The notes beneath the pieces are model-generated. The model saw only the letters and a list, made by a program, of their open reading frames with translations, was not told where the DNA came from and did not search any database. The position numbers and the translations under genes are program-made. From NCBI GenBank assembly GCA_963741995.1, contig CAVUKI010000002.1, positions 248,001 to 312,000 on the forward strand: 64,000 nt of DNA, in the 5' to 3' direction. Origin of the DNA: Bog-473 sp963741995. Its GTDB lineage: Bacteria; Actinomycetota; Acidimicrobiia; Acidimicrobiales; RAAP-2. Shown here one piece after another: positions 1-8,080 of this stretch; the stretch's first letter is position 1, and each line of letters starts with the position of its first letter.

Positions 1-173
1 CCTTCGGAGGTGCACTCCGGGCACTGCCAGCCGACCCGTGCCTCGATCATGCAGTCGGTGCAGATGGGGCGGTCGCAGTGGGCGCACAACACCGAGGCCG
101 CCTTGTCGGGGTGGCGGTAGCAGGGCGGGGGCGGTACGGGCTGGGGCTGGGGTTGCAGCTCGGAACCGCTCAC
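1..173 (-). CDS. Rhomboid-family intramembrane serine protease, N-terminal part (cut by window edge)
   Basis: Only the first 58 codons lie in the window. After a proline/glutamine-rich start they encode a B-box-like zinc-binding segment, CYRHPD...CAHC...CTDCM...CPEC, with regularly spaced cysteines and histidine. This segment typically precedes the six-helix rhomboid domain in actinobacterial rhomboid proteins. The catalytic Ser/His and the membrane segments would lie beyond the left edge and are not visible. The GTG start overlaps the TGA stop of the upstream TetR gene (GTGA), so it is probably translated in the same operon. Another membrane protein carrying the same zinc domain is possible, so the protease assignment is inference from the N-terminal domain alone. 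Confidence 0.7.
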   Translation of the reverse strand, partial: MSGSELQPQPQPVPPPPCYRHPDKAASVLCAHCDRPICTDCMIEARVGWQCPECTSE

Positions 174-730
174 CGGATGCCGGCGAGCAACTCGGAGCGG
201 ACCAGCAGCGCCACCTGCTCGGGGTCGTTGAGGTCCCAGCGTCCCGGGGAGCTGATGTAGGAGAGCACCATGCGAGCAAGGAAGTCGGCCGCCCCGTCGA
301 GGTCGGTGCCTTCCGCCATGCCGTGGCGCACGAGATACGGCGCCAGGAACGCGGCCACCAGTGTGTGCGTCTGGTCCGCCTCCGTGGACAGCCGGGGCAG
401 GAGGATGTCGGGCTCGGTCACCAGGATCCGTTGGAGCACCTCGTGTTCGACCAGGGCCCGGTGGGCGAACATCAGCCCGCGCTCCATCACCTCTTCCAGC
501 GTGTCGGCGTCGGAGACCTCCTGATACAGCCGCAGGAAGAAGCGGGAGAACTCCCAACCCACAACGGCGGAGAGCAGCTCGTCGCGTCCACCCGGGAAGT
601 AGCGGTAGACCGTCGCCCGCGAGACGCCTGCCTCGCGGGCCGCGTCCTCGACCGTCGTCTTGGCCAGTCCCCAGCGGGCCACGCAGTCGTACGTCGCCTG
701 CAGGAGTCGCTCCCGGACGTCAGGATTCAC
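170..730 (-). CDS. TetR/AcrR-family transcriptional regulator
   Basis: A 186-residue DNA-binding repressor-type protein. An N-terminal TetR helix-turn-helix (around residues 10-55) contains TTVEDAAREAGVSRATVYRYF, the standard recognition helix pattern. The C-terminal ligand-binding region is poorly conserved and gives no clue to the inducer. I chose the GTG at 730 because it overlaps the dapB stop (GTGA) and gives a normal family N-terminus; the reading frame stays open upstream only as an overlap with dapB. It lies last but one in the dapB operon, followed by a rhomboid-type gene with the same overlap. The target is unknown, though autoregulation or control of the rhomboid gene is plausible. 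Confidence 0.9.
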   Translation of the reverse strand: MNPDVRERLLQATYDCVARWGLAKTTVEDAAREAGVSRATVYRYFPGGRDELLSAVVGWEFSRFFLRLYQEVSDADTLEEVMERGLMFAHRALVEHEVLQRILVTEPDILLPRLSTEADQTHTLVAAFLAPYLVRHGMAEGTDLDGAADFLARMVLSYISSPGRWDLNDPEQVALLVRSELLAGIR

Positions 731-1518
731 AGCCCCAGCAACGCCTGGAGGCCGACCGTCAGCCCGGGCCGGCCGGCCACGGCGCGCACGGCGAGCAGCA
801 CGCCGGGCATGAACGAGCGGCGGTCGTACGAGTCGTGGCGGATGGTCAGGCACTGGCCCGGCGCACCGAAGATGACCTCCTCGTGCGCAACAAGGCCGGG
901 CAGGCGCACCGAGTGCACGTGCACGCCGTCGGGTGCTTCGGCGCCGCGGGCCCCGGCCAGCACGAAGTCGGTTGTCGGGTCGGGCGGCAAGGCGTCGCTC
1001 CCGGCCTCACGCCGGGCCGCCGCGATCACCGCCGCCGTGTGCATGGCGGTGCCCGATGGCGCATCGCGCTTCGCATCATGGTGCAGCTCAATGATCTCGA
1101 CCCCGTCCATGTGTGGCGCAGCGATACGAGAGAGGTGGAGCAGCAGCACCGCTCCGATGGCGAAGTTGGGCACGACGACCACGTTGGCGCCGGTGCCGCT
1201 GCCCGAGAAGAGTGCCGCGATGTCGGCCACATCGCTGTCGGACAGCCCGCTCGTCCCGATGACGGCGTGGATGCCCTCGACGGCGTAGTGCCGCGCGTTG
1301 TGGCGGACCGCCTCGGCAATGGTGAAGTCGACCACGACCTCGGCCCCGAGATCGGACAGCGCGTTCACCTCGCCGATGATCGTGAGGCCGCACACCTCCG
1401 CCCCGACATGGCCGGGGTCGATGGCGGCGACCAGTTCCAGGTCGGCCGCCTCCGAGACGGCCCGGCAGACCTCCCGGCCCATGCGACCGCCGGCGCCGAC
1501 CACACCGACCTTCTGCAT
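727..1518 (-). CDS. dapB: 4-hydroxy-tetrahydrodipicolinate reductase
   Basis: Reduces 4-hydroxy-tetrahydrodipicolinate with NAD(P)H in the lysine/diaminopimelate pathway, supplying mDAP for peptidoglycan. The N-terminal Rossmann fold has the GAGGRMG nucleotide-binding loop at residues 8-14. The substrate-binding/catalytic motif ELHHDAKRDAPSGTA, with the paired histidines and the lysine, lies near residue 150. About 263 residues, normal for the family. ATG at 1518 is preferred over an in-frame TTG three codons upstream. It begins about 10 nt after the M16 peptidase stop and ends in a GTGA overlap with the TetR gene. The pnp-M16-dapB order is common in Actinobacteria. Confidence 0.96.
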   Translation of the reverse strand: MQKVGVVGAGGRMGREVCRAVSEAADLELVAAIDPGHVGAEVCGLTIIGEVNALSDLGAEVVVDFTIAEAVRHNARHYAVEGIHAVIGTSGLSDSDVADIAALFSGSGTGANVVVVPNFAIGAVLLLHLSRIAAPHMDGVEIIELHHDAKRDAPSGTAMHTAAVIAAARREAGSDALPPDPTTDFVLAGARGAEAPDGVHVHSVRLPGLVAHEEVIFGAPGQCLTIRHDSYDRRSFMPGVLLAVRAVAGRPGLTVGLQALLGL

Positions 1519-1528
1519 GGCACCCAAG

Positions 1529-2790
1529 CTACCGGGCGGCCAGGGCGGGTTGGCGGGACTCGAAGTCGCGCCGGTCGAAGGGGCCGACGGCGCTCAGCGT
1601 GCGGGGCGACTCCACCAGTGCCGCCGCCACCTCCAGGACGTCGGCCCGCCGGATCTCGTCAATGCGGGCGAGCACCTCGTCCACCGAGAGCACCTCGCCA
1701 CGCAGCAGCATGGACGCGCCGAGGCGGGTCATGCGGGCACCCGAGTCCTCGCCCGAGAGGAGCATCTCGGCGCGCAGATTGCCCTTGGCCACCGCCAGTT
1801 CCCGATCAGTCACCCCGTCGGCGGCCAGGATCTCGAGCTCTGCGGTGACGATCTGCAGCACCTCGTCGACATGCTCAGGCGCCGTGCCCACCACCACGGC
1901 GAGCGATCCGCTGTCCTCGTAGGCCGCCCGCTCCGACCACACCGAGTACGCCAGCCCACGCTCCTCACGCACCTTCTGGAAGAGCCGGCTGGACAAGCCG
2001 CCCCCCAACACGTGATTCAGCACGGAGAGCGCCCAACGTCGCTCGTCGAACCGCGAGACCGAGCGCATTCCGTAGACCAGCTGCGCCTGTTCGGTGGGGC
2101 GGCGCACCACGTCGAGGGCGACCGTCTCGGGCCCGGGCGCAGTGCGGGCCGGAGCGACACCGCCCGCGGTGCCGGCAAAGCGCCGCTCCAGGTCGGCCGC
2201 GACCGCGTCATGGGTGCAGTCGCCGGCGACCGAGACGACCATGTTGGACGGCCGGTAGTGCTCATGGAAGAAGGCACTGATGTCGTCGCGGGTGATGCGC
2301 TGTACCGACGACGCCGTCCCCAGGGTGTCCCGCCCGAGGGCGTGCCCGGGAAAGAGCGCCGCCTGCCACCGCTCCCCCGCCAGGTCGGCGGGCTCGTCGG
2401 CGTGCATCAGGATCTCGTCGAGGATGACCGTCCGCTCAGCCTCGATGTCGTCGGGACGAAGTGCCGGCTCCCACATGATGTCGCTCAGGATGTCGAGCCC
2501 GAGCGACAGGTGCTCGGAGAGCAGCCGGACGTAGAAAGTCGTGTACTCCTTCGTGGTGAAGGCGTTGCAGTCCCCCCCACCTCGTCGAGCTCCTCGGCGA
2601 TGGCCGAGGCAGAGCGCCGTTCGGTGCCTTTGAAGAGGAGGTGCTCCAAGAAATGTGACGCCCCGGCAAGTTCGCCGGGCTCGTCACGCGAGCCGATGCC
2701 GACCCAGTAGGCGACCGCTACCGAACGGACATCCGCCATGGTCTCGGTGACCAGGCGAATGCCGCACGGCAGAACCGACGTTTCAATCAA
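1529..2790 (-). CDS. M16-family zinc metallopeptidase (apparent single-base frameshift)
   Basis: A processing-peptidase-like member of the M16 family. The first part, from the TTG at 2790, carries the inverted zinc motif HFLEH followed by LLFKGT. The second part, downstream of about 2570, carries the distal glutamate region (ERTVILDEI) and the usual C-terminal inactive half-domain with an R...Y pair (ERGLAYSVWS). The two parts are in different frames. On the coding strand a run of seven G (plus positions 2572-2578) reads VGGT in the first frame, whereas one more G would give the expected V-G-G-D-C-N-A-F-T. With that base restored the product is about 420 residues, normal for the family. A sequencing deletion is more likely than a pseudogene. 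The TTG start overlaps the pnp stop (TTGA), and pnp-M16 adjacency is typical. Confidence 0.85.
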
Positions 2791-5264
2791 CGACGGCGCG
2801 AGCGCCCACGCGAGGGCCGGCGGTCGCCGCCCCGGTCGCCGCCCCGGTCGTTCCCGGCTTCGGCCGCACCCGGGCCGAGATCGCCCAGGTCCGCCACCAG
2901 CTCGGCCTCGAACGCATCCTCGAAGGACGACCCGTCAGCGGTTCTGGCCGGTGCGGGCGCTGACGAGGGCGACGAAGACGAGGAGGAGGCAGGCGACGAG
3001 GACGAGGACGAGGACCTCGCAGCGTCACCGTTGGCCGAACCCGAGCCGTTCCCCGAGGACTGCGAACCACCCTCGGGCGCCGAAGCCAGCGACAGCGACA
3101 CCTTGCCCTGCGGGTCGATGTCGTCGACCCGCACCTCGACGGCCTGGCCCAGCGTCAACACGTCCTCGACGTTGTTGATGCGCTTGCCACCCGCCAAAGA
3201 CGACAGCTTCGAGATGTGCAGCAGGCCGTCCCGGCCGGGCAGCACGTTCACGAAGGCGCCGAACTTGGTGATGTTGACCACCTTGCCCGCGTAGACCGCT
3301 CCGACATCGGCGGTCGGCGGGTCGAGGATCAGCGAGATACGGCGACGGGCCTCTTCGACCGCGTTCCCGTCCTTGGCACCGATCGTCACCGTGCCGACCA
3401 CGCCGTCGTCGTCGACGGCGATGTCCGCACCGGTCTCCTGTTGCAGGGTGTTGATGACCTTGCCCTTGGGGCCGATGACCTCACCGATCTTGTCGATCGG
3501 GATCTCCATGGAGACGATCTTCGGCGCGCTGTTGGCCACGTGGTCACGGGGCTCGGCGATCGCCCCGGCCATGACGCCGAGGATGGTGAGCCGGGCTTCC
3601 TTGGCCTGCAGGAGCGCCTTGGCCAGCACGTCGGCCGGGAGGCCGGCGATCTTGGTGTCGAGCTGGAGCGCCGTCACGGCGTCCGCTGTGCCCGCCACCT
3701 TGAAGTCCATGTCGCCGAAGGCGTCTTCCGAGCCCAGGATGTCGGTCAGGGTCACGTAGGTGCCACCGTCGTAGACCAGGCCCATGGCGATCCCCGCCAC
3801 GGGGGCCCGGAGCGGAACTCCGGCGGCCATCAGCGACAACGTCGATCCACAGACCGAAGCCATGGAGGTGGACCCGTTGGAGGCGAGCACGTCGGAGACC
3901 ACGCGCAGGGTGTAGGGGAACTCCTCGGCCGGCGGCACGACCGGCAGCAGCGCCCTCTCGGCCAGCAGCCCGTGCCCGATCTCCCGGCGCTTCGGACCGC
4001 GCATGAAGCCGGTCTCGCCGGTGGAGAAGGGCGGGAAGTTGTAATGGTGCATGTAGCGCTTGTGGTCGACCGGCGTGATCGTGTCGAGCTGCTGTTGCAT
4101 GCGGGGCATGCCCAGCGTCGTGACGTTCAGCACCTGGGTCTCGCCGCGCTGGAAGAGCGCGGAGCCGTGCGCGGTCGGGAGCAGGTCGATCTCGGCCGAG
4201 AGCGGGCGGATGTCGGCGATACCACGGCCGTCCACACGCACGCCGTCCTCGACGATGCGCTTGCGCACCAGCTTCTTGGTGAGCGAGCGGATGGCGCCCT
4301 TGACCTCACCCGGCCGGTCGGCGAACTCGTCGCCGAGGGCGGCGCGGATCTCCTCACCGGCGGCGTCGAGCGCGGCGTTGCGCTCGGCCTTGCTGGTGAC
4401 CAGGTTGGCCTTGGCGATGGGGTCGGTGCCGACCACCTCCACCCGGGCCCACACGTCGTCCTGATAGTCGGTGAACGTGGAGAACGGGATTGTGTGGATG
4501 GGGCCGCGCTCCGCCGTGTAGGCCTCGACCAGGCGGCGTTGCAGGTTGATGGCCTCACGGATCCACTGCTTGGCCGCGTCCAGACCGGAGGCCAGGACTT
4601 CCTCGGTCACCTTCGGGGCGCCGCCGTCGTAGTAGGCCCAGGACTTCTCGGTCCCGCCGGCCTCGACCATCATGATGGCGATCTCGCTGTCGGCATCCTC
4701 GGTGAGGGCTCGGCCGGCCACCACGAGCTCGAAGGTCGACTCCTCGCCCTCCTCGAACGTCGGGTGCGGGATCCAGGTGCCCTCGGTCGTGAAGGCGACT
4801 CGCACGGCACCGATGGGGCCGTCGAAGGGGATGCCCGAGAGCATGAGTGCCGCCGACGCCGCGTTGATGGCGAGCACGTCGTGCGGGTTCACCTGGTCGG
4901 CGCCGATGATGGTGCCGACGACGTGCACCTCGTTGCGGAAACCTTCGGGGAAGGACGGGCGCAGCGGGCGGTCGATCAGACGGCAGGTCAGGATCGCCTG
5001 GTCCGAGCTCTTGCCCTCCCGGCGGAAGAACGAGCCGGGGATCTTGCCGGCGGCGTACGTCCGCTCCTCGATGTCGACGGTGAGCGGGAAGAAGTCCGTC
5101 CCCTCCCGTACCGATCGGGCTGCGGTGGCCGTGGCCAGCAGGACGGTGTCACCGATGCGGGCGACAACGGCCCCGTCGGCGAGTTGGGCGAGTTTCCCCG
5201 CCTCGAATGACATGGTTCGGTCGGTCCCGCTGATCGGGCCCGACACGGAAATGGCGTCAGCCAT
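2787..5264 (-). CDS. pnp: Polyribonucleotide nucleotidyltransferase (PNPase)
   Basis: Phosphorolytic 3'-5' exoribonuclease and polymerase of the RNA degradosome. The 825 residues contain two RNase PH-like domains separated by an all-helical segment, then a KH domain with IGEVIGPKGKVI (about 575-640), an S1 domain (about 650-725) and a roughly 100-residue disordered tail. The tail has two serine runs, an acidic patch and an RGG-like basic end (DRGGDRGGDRRPSRGRSRRR), the type seen in actinobacterial PNPase/RNase E proteins. ATG at 5264 is preceded by GAGGAG. It follows rpsO, the classical rpsO-pnp pair. Confidence 0.98.
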   Translation of the reverse strand: MADAISVSGPISGTDRTMSFEAGKLAQLADGAVVARIGDTVLLATATAARSVREGTDFFPLTVDIEERTYAAGKIPGSFFRREGKSSDQAILTCRLIDRPLRPSFPEGFRNEVHVVGTIIGADQVNPHDVLAINAASAALMLSGIPFDGPIGAVRVAFTTEGTWIPHPTFEEGEESTFELVVAGRALTEDADSEIAIMMVEAGGTEKSWAYYDGGAPKVTEEVLASGLDAAKQWIREAINLQRRLVEAYTAERGPIHTIPFSTFTDYQDDVWARVEVVGTDPIAKANLVTSKAERNAALDAAGEEIRAALGDEFADRPGEVKGAIRSLTKKLVRKRIVEDGVRVDGRGIADIRPLSAEIDLLPTAHGSALFQRGETQVLNVTTLGMPRMQQQLDTITPVDHKRYMHHYNFPPFSTGETGFMRGPKRREIGHGLLAERALLPVVPPAEEFPYTLRVVSDVLASNGSTSMASVCGSTLSLMAAGVPLRAPVAGIAMGLVYDGGTYVTLTDILGSEDAFGDMDFKVAGTADAVTALQLDTKIAGLPADVLAKALLQAKEARLTILGVMAGAIAEPRDHVANSAPKIVSMEIPIDKIGEVIGPKGKVINTLQQETGADIAVDDDGVVGTVTIGAKDGNAVEEARRRISLILDPPTADVGAVYAGKVVNITKFGAFVNVLPGRDGLLHISKLSSLAGGKRINNVEDVLTLGQAVEVRVDDIDPQGKVSLSLASAPEGGSQSSGNGSGSANGDAARSSSSSSSPASSSSSSPSSAPAPARTADGSSFEDAFEAELVADLGDLGPGAAEAGNDRGGDRGGDRRPSRGRSRRR
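2968..3020. repeat. Low-complexity GA-rich tract inside pnp
   Basis: Near-repeats of gacgag/gaggac on the plus strand encode, on the minus strand, the two serine runs of the PNPase tail. It is ordinary coding low complexity that could be length-variable between strains; I do not see it as a separate genetic element. Confidence 0.7.
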
Positions 5265-5393
5265 GATGCTCCTCGTGTCTCGGGGGCATCCTCGTATCTG
5301 GTTCCCAGTAGTCGACCACCTCGCACCCGAAGTGAGCGGCGACTGGCAGCCAGGTGGCTGAAGACGCCCGGTTCTGTGGTGGTGCTGCTCCCG

Positions 5394-5651
5394 CTACCTT
5401 CTGATGCCGAGTCGGCCGATGATGGTGCGGTAGCGCTCGACGTCGTTCTTGCGGACGTAGTCGAGCAGCCGACGGCGCTGACCGATGAGCTTCATCAGGC
5501 CGCGCCGAGTGTGGTGGTCCCCCTTGTGCTCCTTCAGGTGCGCAGTCAGGTGGTTGATCCGTCCCGACAACAGGGCTATCTGCACCTCGGGTGAGCCGGT
5601 GTCACTTTCGTGCAACCGGTACTCGGAGATGGTGGCCTGCGTGTCGGGCAT
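5394..5651 (-). CDS. rpsO: 30S ribosomal protein S15
   Basis: An 85-residue primary 16S rRNA-binding protein that nucleates the central domain of the 30S subunit. The sequence has the family motifs GSPEVQIALLSGRI, HLKEHKGDHHTRRGL and RRRLLDYVRKND. ATG at 5651 has a GAGG-type ribosome-binding site about 10 nt upstream and sits behind a leader of about 60 nt with a candidate promoter at 5713-5718. pnp follows after 129 nt, which contain no gene. Confidence 0.98.
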   Translation of the reverse strand: MPDTQATISEYRLHESDTGSPEVQIALLSGRINHLTAHLKEHKGDHHTRRGLMKLIGQRRRLLDYVRKNDVERYRTIIGRLGIRR

Positions 5652-5712
5652 GTAGGAAGAACCTCGAAGAGCTTGTCGGAGTGTGGCGGGAAACCTTCCC
5701 CAGCCGCCAAAT

Positions 5713-5718
5713 ATCGTA
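5713..5718 (-). promoter_or_regulatory. Candidate extended -10 promoter for rpsO-pnp
   Basis: On the minus strand the sequence TGC-TACGAT forms an extended -10 element between ribF and rpsO. No convincing -35 box is seen at the normal distance. Initiation here would give an rpsO leader of about 55-60 nt, separating rpsO-pnp transcription from the upstream rbfA-truB-ribF genes. Confidence 0.4.
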
Positions 5719-5729
5719 GCAGCCGCCCG

Positions 5730-5747
5730 CTGATCTGGGGTGATCAG
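5730..5747 (-). terminator. Small hairpin at the ribF stop
   Basis: Inverted repeat ctgatc-tggggt-gatcag, a perfect 6-bp stem with a 6-nt loop overlapping the ribF stop codon. There is no U-run, so an intrinsic terminator is doubtful; it may only mark the end of the ribF message. Confidence 0.2.
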
Positions 5748-6697
5748 GGAAGATCGGCCGTGGCGAGCACCCGCTCGGTGGCCTCCACGTCGGCCTGCAT
5801 CTGGGCGATCAGTGCCTCGACGGAGTCGAAGCGCTGCTCCTCTCTCAGTCTATGGGCGAAGGACACGGCCGCCGCCTCTCCGTAGAGATCGCCCTCGAAG
5901 TGCAGAAGGTAGGCCTCCACCAGGACCGGTGCCGTCCCCGGCTCGTAGAAGGTCGGGCGGCGCCCTACGGAGATTGCCGCCCGGTGGAGCGTCCCGTCAG
6001 CCCGCCGGTAGTGCCCGGCGTAGACAGCATCGGCGGGCAGGGCAATATCGTCGGCCACGGCGAGGTTGGCGGTCGGGAACCCCAGCTCGGGGCCGCCCCG
6101 ACCGTCGCCGTGGACCACATGGCCCCGCACCTCATGGGGCCGCCCGAGCAGCTGGGCCGCTGCCTCGACGTTTCCCTCGGCCAGGAGGGCCCGGATGCGG
6201 GTCGAGGACACGGCGTCGCGCCCGTCACCCGTCAGCCCGACCCCGACCACCTCGAAGCCGTACTCGGCTCCCAGCCGCCGGAGCAGCTCGACGTTGCCCC
6301 GGCGACCGTGGCCGAAGTGGAAGTCCTCCCCCACCACGACCAGGCGGGCCGACAGCTGGTCGACGAGGACCTCCTTCACGAAGTCCTCGGCCGACTCTTC
6401 GGCCCGGGCCAGGTCGAACGGGATGACCACGGTGCGGTCGATGCCGCACTCGGCGAGCAGCTCCAGCTTCTGCTCCAGGCCTGTCAGCTGCTTGGGTGCC
6501 GACTCCGGCCGGACCACGGCGGCCGGATGGCGGTCGAAGGTCACCACCACGGTGGCGAGGCCGGCGGAAGCCGCCCGCGCCGAAAGGTCGCGCAACAGGG
6601 CGCGGTGCCCCAGGTGGACCCCGTCGTAGGCCCCGATCGTGACAGCGGATCCCTCACCGGGCGGCATCGCGACCGAGGGTAGTCGGGCCTCCGTCAT
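5744..6697 (-). CDS. ribF: Bifunctional riboflavin kinase / FAD synthetase
   Basis: Makes FMN and FAD from riboflavin. The 317 residues have an N-terminal nucleotidyltransferase domain with GAYDGVHLGHRALL (about 21-34) and VVGEDFHFGHGRRGN, and a C-terminal riboflavin kinase domain with ELGFPTANL, which carries the (P/G)TAN motif. ATG at 6697 overlaps the truB stop (ATGA) and gives a family-length protein. The frame is open much further upstream only as an antiphase overlap with truB. truB-ribF coupling is usual. Confidence 0.96.
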   Translation of the reverse strand: MTEARLPSVAMPPGEGSAVTIGAYDGVHLGHRALLRDLSARAASAGLATVVVTFDRHPAAVVRPESAPKQLTGLEQKLELLAECGIDRTVVIPFDLARAEESAEDFVKEVLVDQLSARLVVVGEDFHFGHGRRGNVELLRRLGAEYGFEVVGVGLTGDGRDAVSSTRIRALLAEGNVEAAAQLLGRPHEVRGHVVHGDGRGGPELGFPTANLAVADDIALPADAVYAGHYRRADGTLHRAAISVGRRPTFYEPGTAPVLVEAYLLHFEGDLYGEAAAVSFAHRLREEQRFDSVEALIAQMQADVEATERVLATADLP

Positions 6698-7638
6698 GGC
6701 CCGGCCAACACCACGGCCGGTCGGATGCGATCGCTGCCGGTCGCCTCGTAGACGGCCAGCAATTCCCCGGCCTCGTCGAGCATGGCCCAGGGGCCGTCGC
6801 CCACGGCGCCGAGCGGGACCCGGTCGAGCGGCAGGCCGGTACGGATGGACGCGGCGGCGTCCGGCGGGACGGTCACGGCGTCCATGTCGCGCATGGCCTG
6901 GGCCGGCGTGAGGACCTGGTCGGGCCCGATGGCGTCGAGGGTTCGCATCTCGGCCCCGCCGAACGAGCCGATGCGGGTGCGCCGCAGATTCGCCACGTGG
7001 GCGCCCCCACCGAGGGCTCGTCCCAGGTCGTCGGCCAGCACCCGGATGTAGGTGCCCGACGAGCACACCACCTCGGCCCGATAGACGCCCGGGCGCTCCG
7101 CGTCGGGCGCGGTGTCGAAGCGGGAGACCGTCACCGTCCGGGCCGGGCGCTCCACCTCAATGCCCTGGCGGGCCAGCTCGTGCAGCCGGCGCCCCCCGAC
7201 CTTCACGGCCGACACCATGGGCGGCACCTGTTCGATCTCCCCGGTCAGCTCGGCCGCTGCGGCGGCCACGTCGTCCGGCGTGACGTGCGACATGTCGTAG
7301 GTGGCGAGGACGTCGCCGGAGGCATCGAGCGTGGAGGTCGCCGTGCCGAGCACGATGTCCGTCGTGTAGGTCTTGGGCAGCGCGGTGAGGAACCGCATCA
7401 GGCGGGTGGCCCGACCCAGCCCGACCAGCAGGACGCCGGTGGCGTCGGGGTCGAGCGTGCCGGCGTGGCCCACCCGGCGCTGGCCGAAGATGCGGCGGCA
7501 GCGCGCCACCACATCGTGCGAGGTCCAACCGGCCTCCTTGTCGACGACCACCAGGCCGGTGACGCTCACGGGCTCGCTCACCGGCTCTGCCACGGGCTCG
7601 GACGACTCAGGCTCGCTCACCGGCTCGGCCACGGGCAC
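6694..7638 (-). CDS. truB: tRNA pseudouridine(55) synthase
   Basis: Isomerises U55 in the TΨC loop of tRNAs. The catalytic motif VGHAGTLDPDATGVLLVG, with the nucleophilic Asp, lies near residue 60. KTYTTDIVLG and the C-terminal PUA-like region (LDRVPLG...) are present. The N-terminus carries an extra 25 residues of imperfect E-P-V-(S/A)-E-P repeats before the family core VTGLVVVDKEAGWTSHDVV. The GTG at 7638 gives 314 residues; a downstream GTG (the V of VSVTGL) would give a more typical length, so the repeat may be untranslated or dispensable. It follows rbfA after 4 nt. Confidence 0.94.
   Translation of the reverse strand: MPVAEPVSEPESSEPVAEPVSEPVSVTGLVVVDKEAGWTSHDVVARCRRIFGQRRVGHAGTLDPDATGVLLVGLGRATRLMRFLTALPKTYTTDIVLGTATSTLDASGDVLATYDMSHVTPDDVAAAAAELTGEIEQVPPMVSAVKVGGRRLHELARQGIEVERPARTVTVSRFDTAPDAERPGVYRAEVVCSSGTYIRVLADDLGRALGGGAHVANLRRTRIGSFGGAEMRTLDAIGPDQVLTPAQAMRDMDAVTVPPDAAASIRTGLPLDRVPLGAVGDGPWAMLDEAGELLAVYEATGSDRIRPAVVLAGP
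7571..7636. repeat. 27-bp near-perfect direct repeat at the 5' end of truB
   Basis: The same 27-bp unit begins at 7571 and 7610 with one mismatch, separated by 12 bp. It encodes the EPVAEPVSEP-type repeats at the N-terminus of TruB and is a likely product of local duplication. Confidence 0.75.
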
Positions 7639-7642
7639 AGCC

Positions 7643-8008
7643 TCACGACTCGTCGGCCGGGGACTCCCCCTCGTGCAGCCCGCGCAGCAGCTCCTCCACC
7701 CGGGAGCCCGCCGCTATGGCGGGGTCGGCCTTGAAGGTCAGGCGGGGAGTGCGTTTCATCGTCATCTGCGTTCCCACCTTGCGCTGCAAGTGCACCCGGC
7801 GCTCTTCGAGCACCACCGCGGTTGCCTCGTCGAGGGTGGCCAGGTACACCTTGGCCGTCCGCATGTCGGGTGCCACGTCGACCGACGTCACCGTCACCAT
7901 GGGCAATTCGTCGGCGTCGGCCAGGCGCTCGAGCTCCTCGGCCAGCACCTGTCGTAACACCTGGTTGACCCGCAACGCACGCGGGTATGTCGCCGTGCGC
8001 CGTCTCAC
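7643..8008 (-). CDS. rbfA: Ribosome-binding factor A
   Basis: Binds immature 30S subunits near the 5' helix of 16S rRNA and promotes their final maturation. The 121 residues follow the KH-like RbfA fold, with RVNQVLRQVLAEELERL at the N-terminus and the TSVDVAPDMRTAKVYL core. It sits in the standard nusA-infB-rbfA-truB order. The gap of 72 nt to infB contains nothing recognisable. Confidence 0.96.
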   Translation of the reverse strand: MRRRTATYPRALRVNQVLRQVLAEELERLADADELPMVTVTSVDVAPDMRTAKVYLATLDEATAVVLEERRVHLQRKVGTQMTMKRTPRLTFKADPAIAAGSRVEELLRGLHEGESPADES

Positions 8009-8080
8009 CGCTTCAGCTCCTCACTGGAAACAAGAACAACTCAACCCGATTCAACCCGACCCGTGTCGGCCGAGAACGAC

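Noticed and set aside
2570..2580. Programmed ribosomal frameshifting in the M16 gene
   Set aside because: Several unrelated genes in the window have similar one-base breaks, so sequence error is the simpler common cause; no stimulatory structure was evident by eye.
361..5210. Long plus-strand open frames opposite dapB, the M16 gene and pnp
   Set aside because: They are antisense shadows of strongly supported genes. High GC with G/C at third codon positions leaves few stops on the opposite strand, and the translations are rich in Arg, His and Gly with no family motif.
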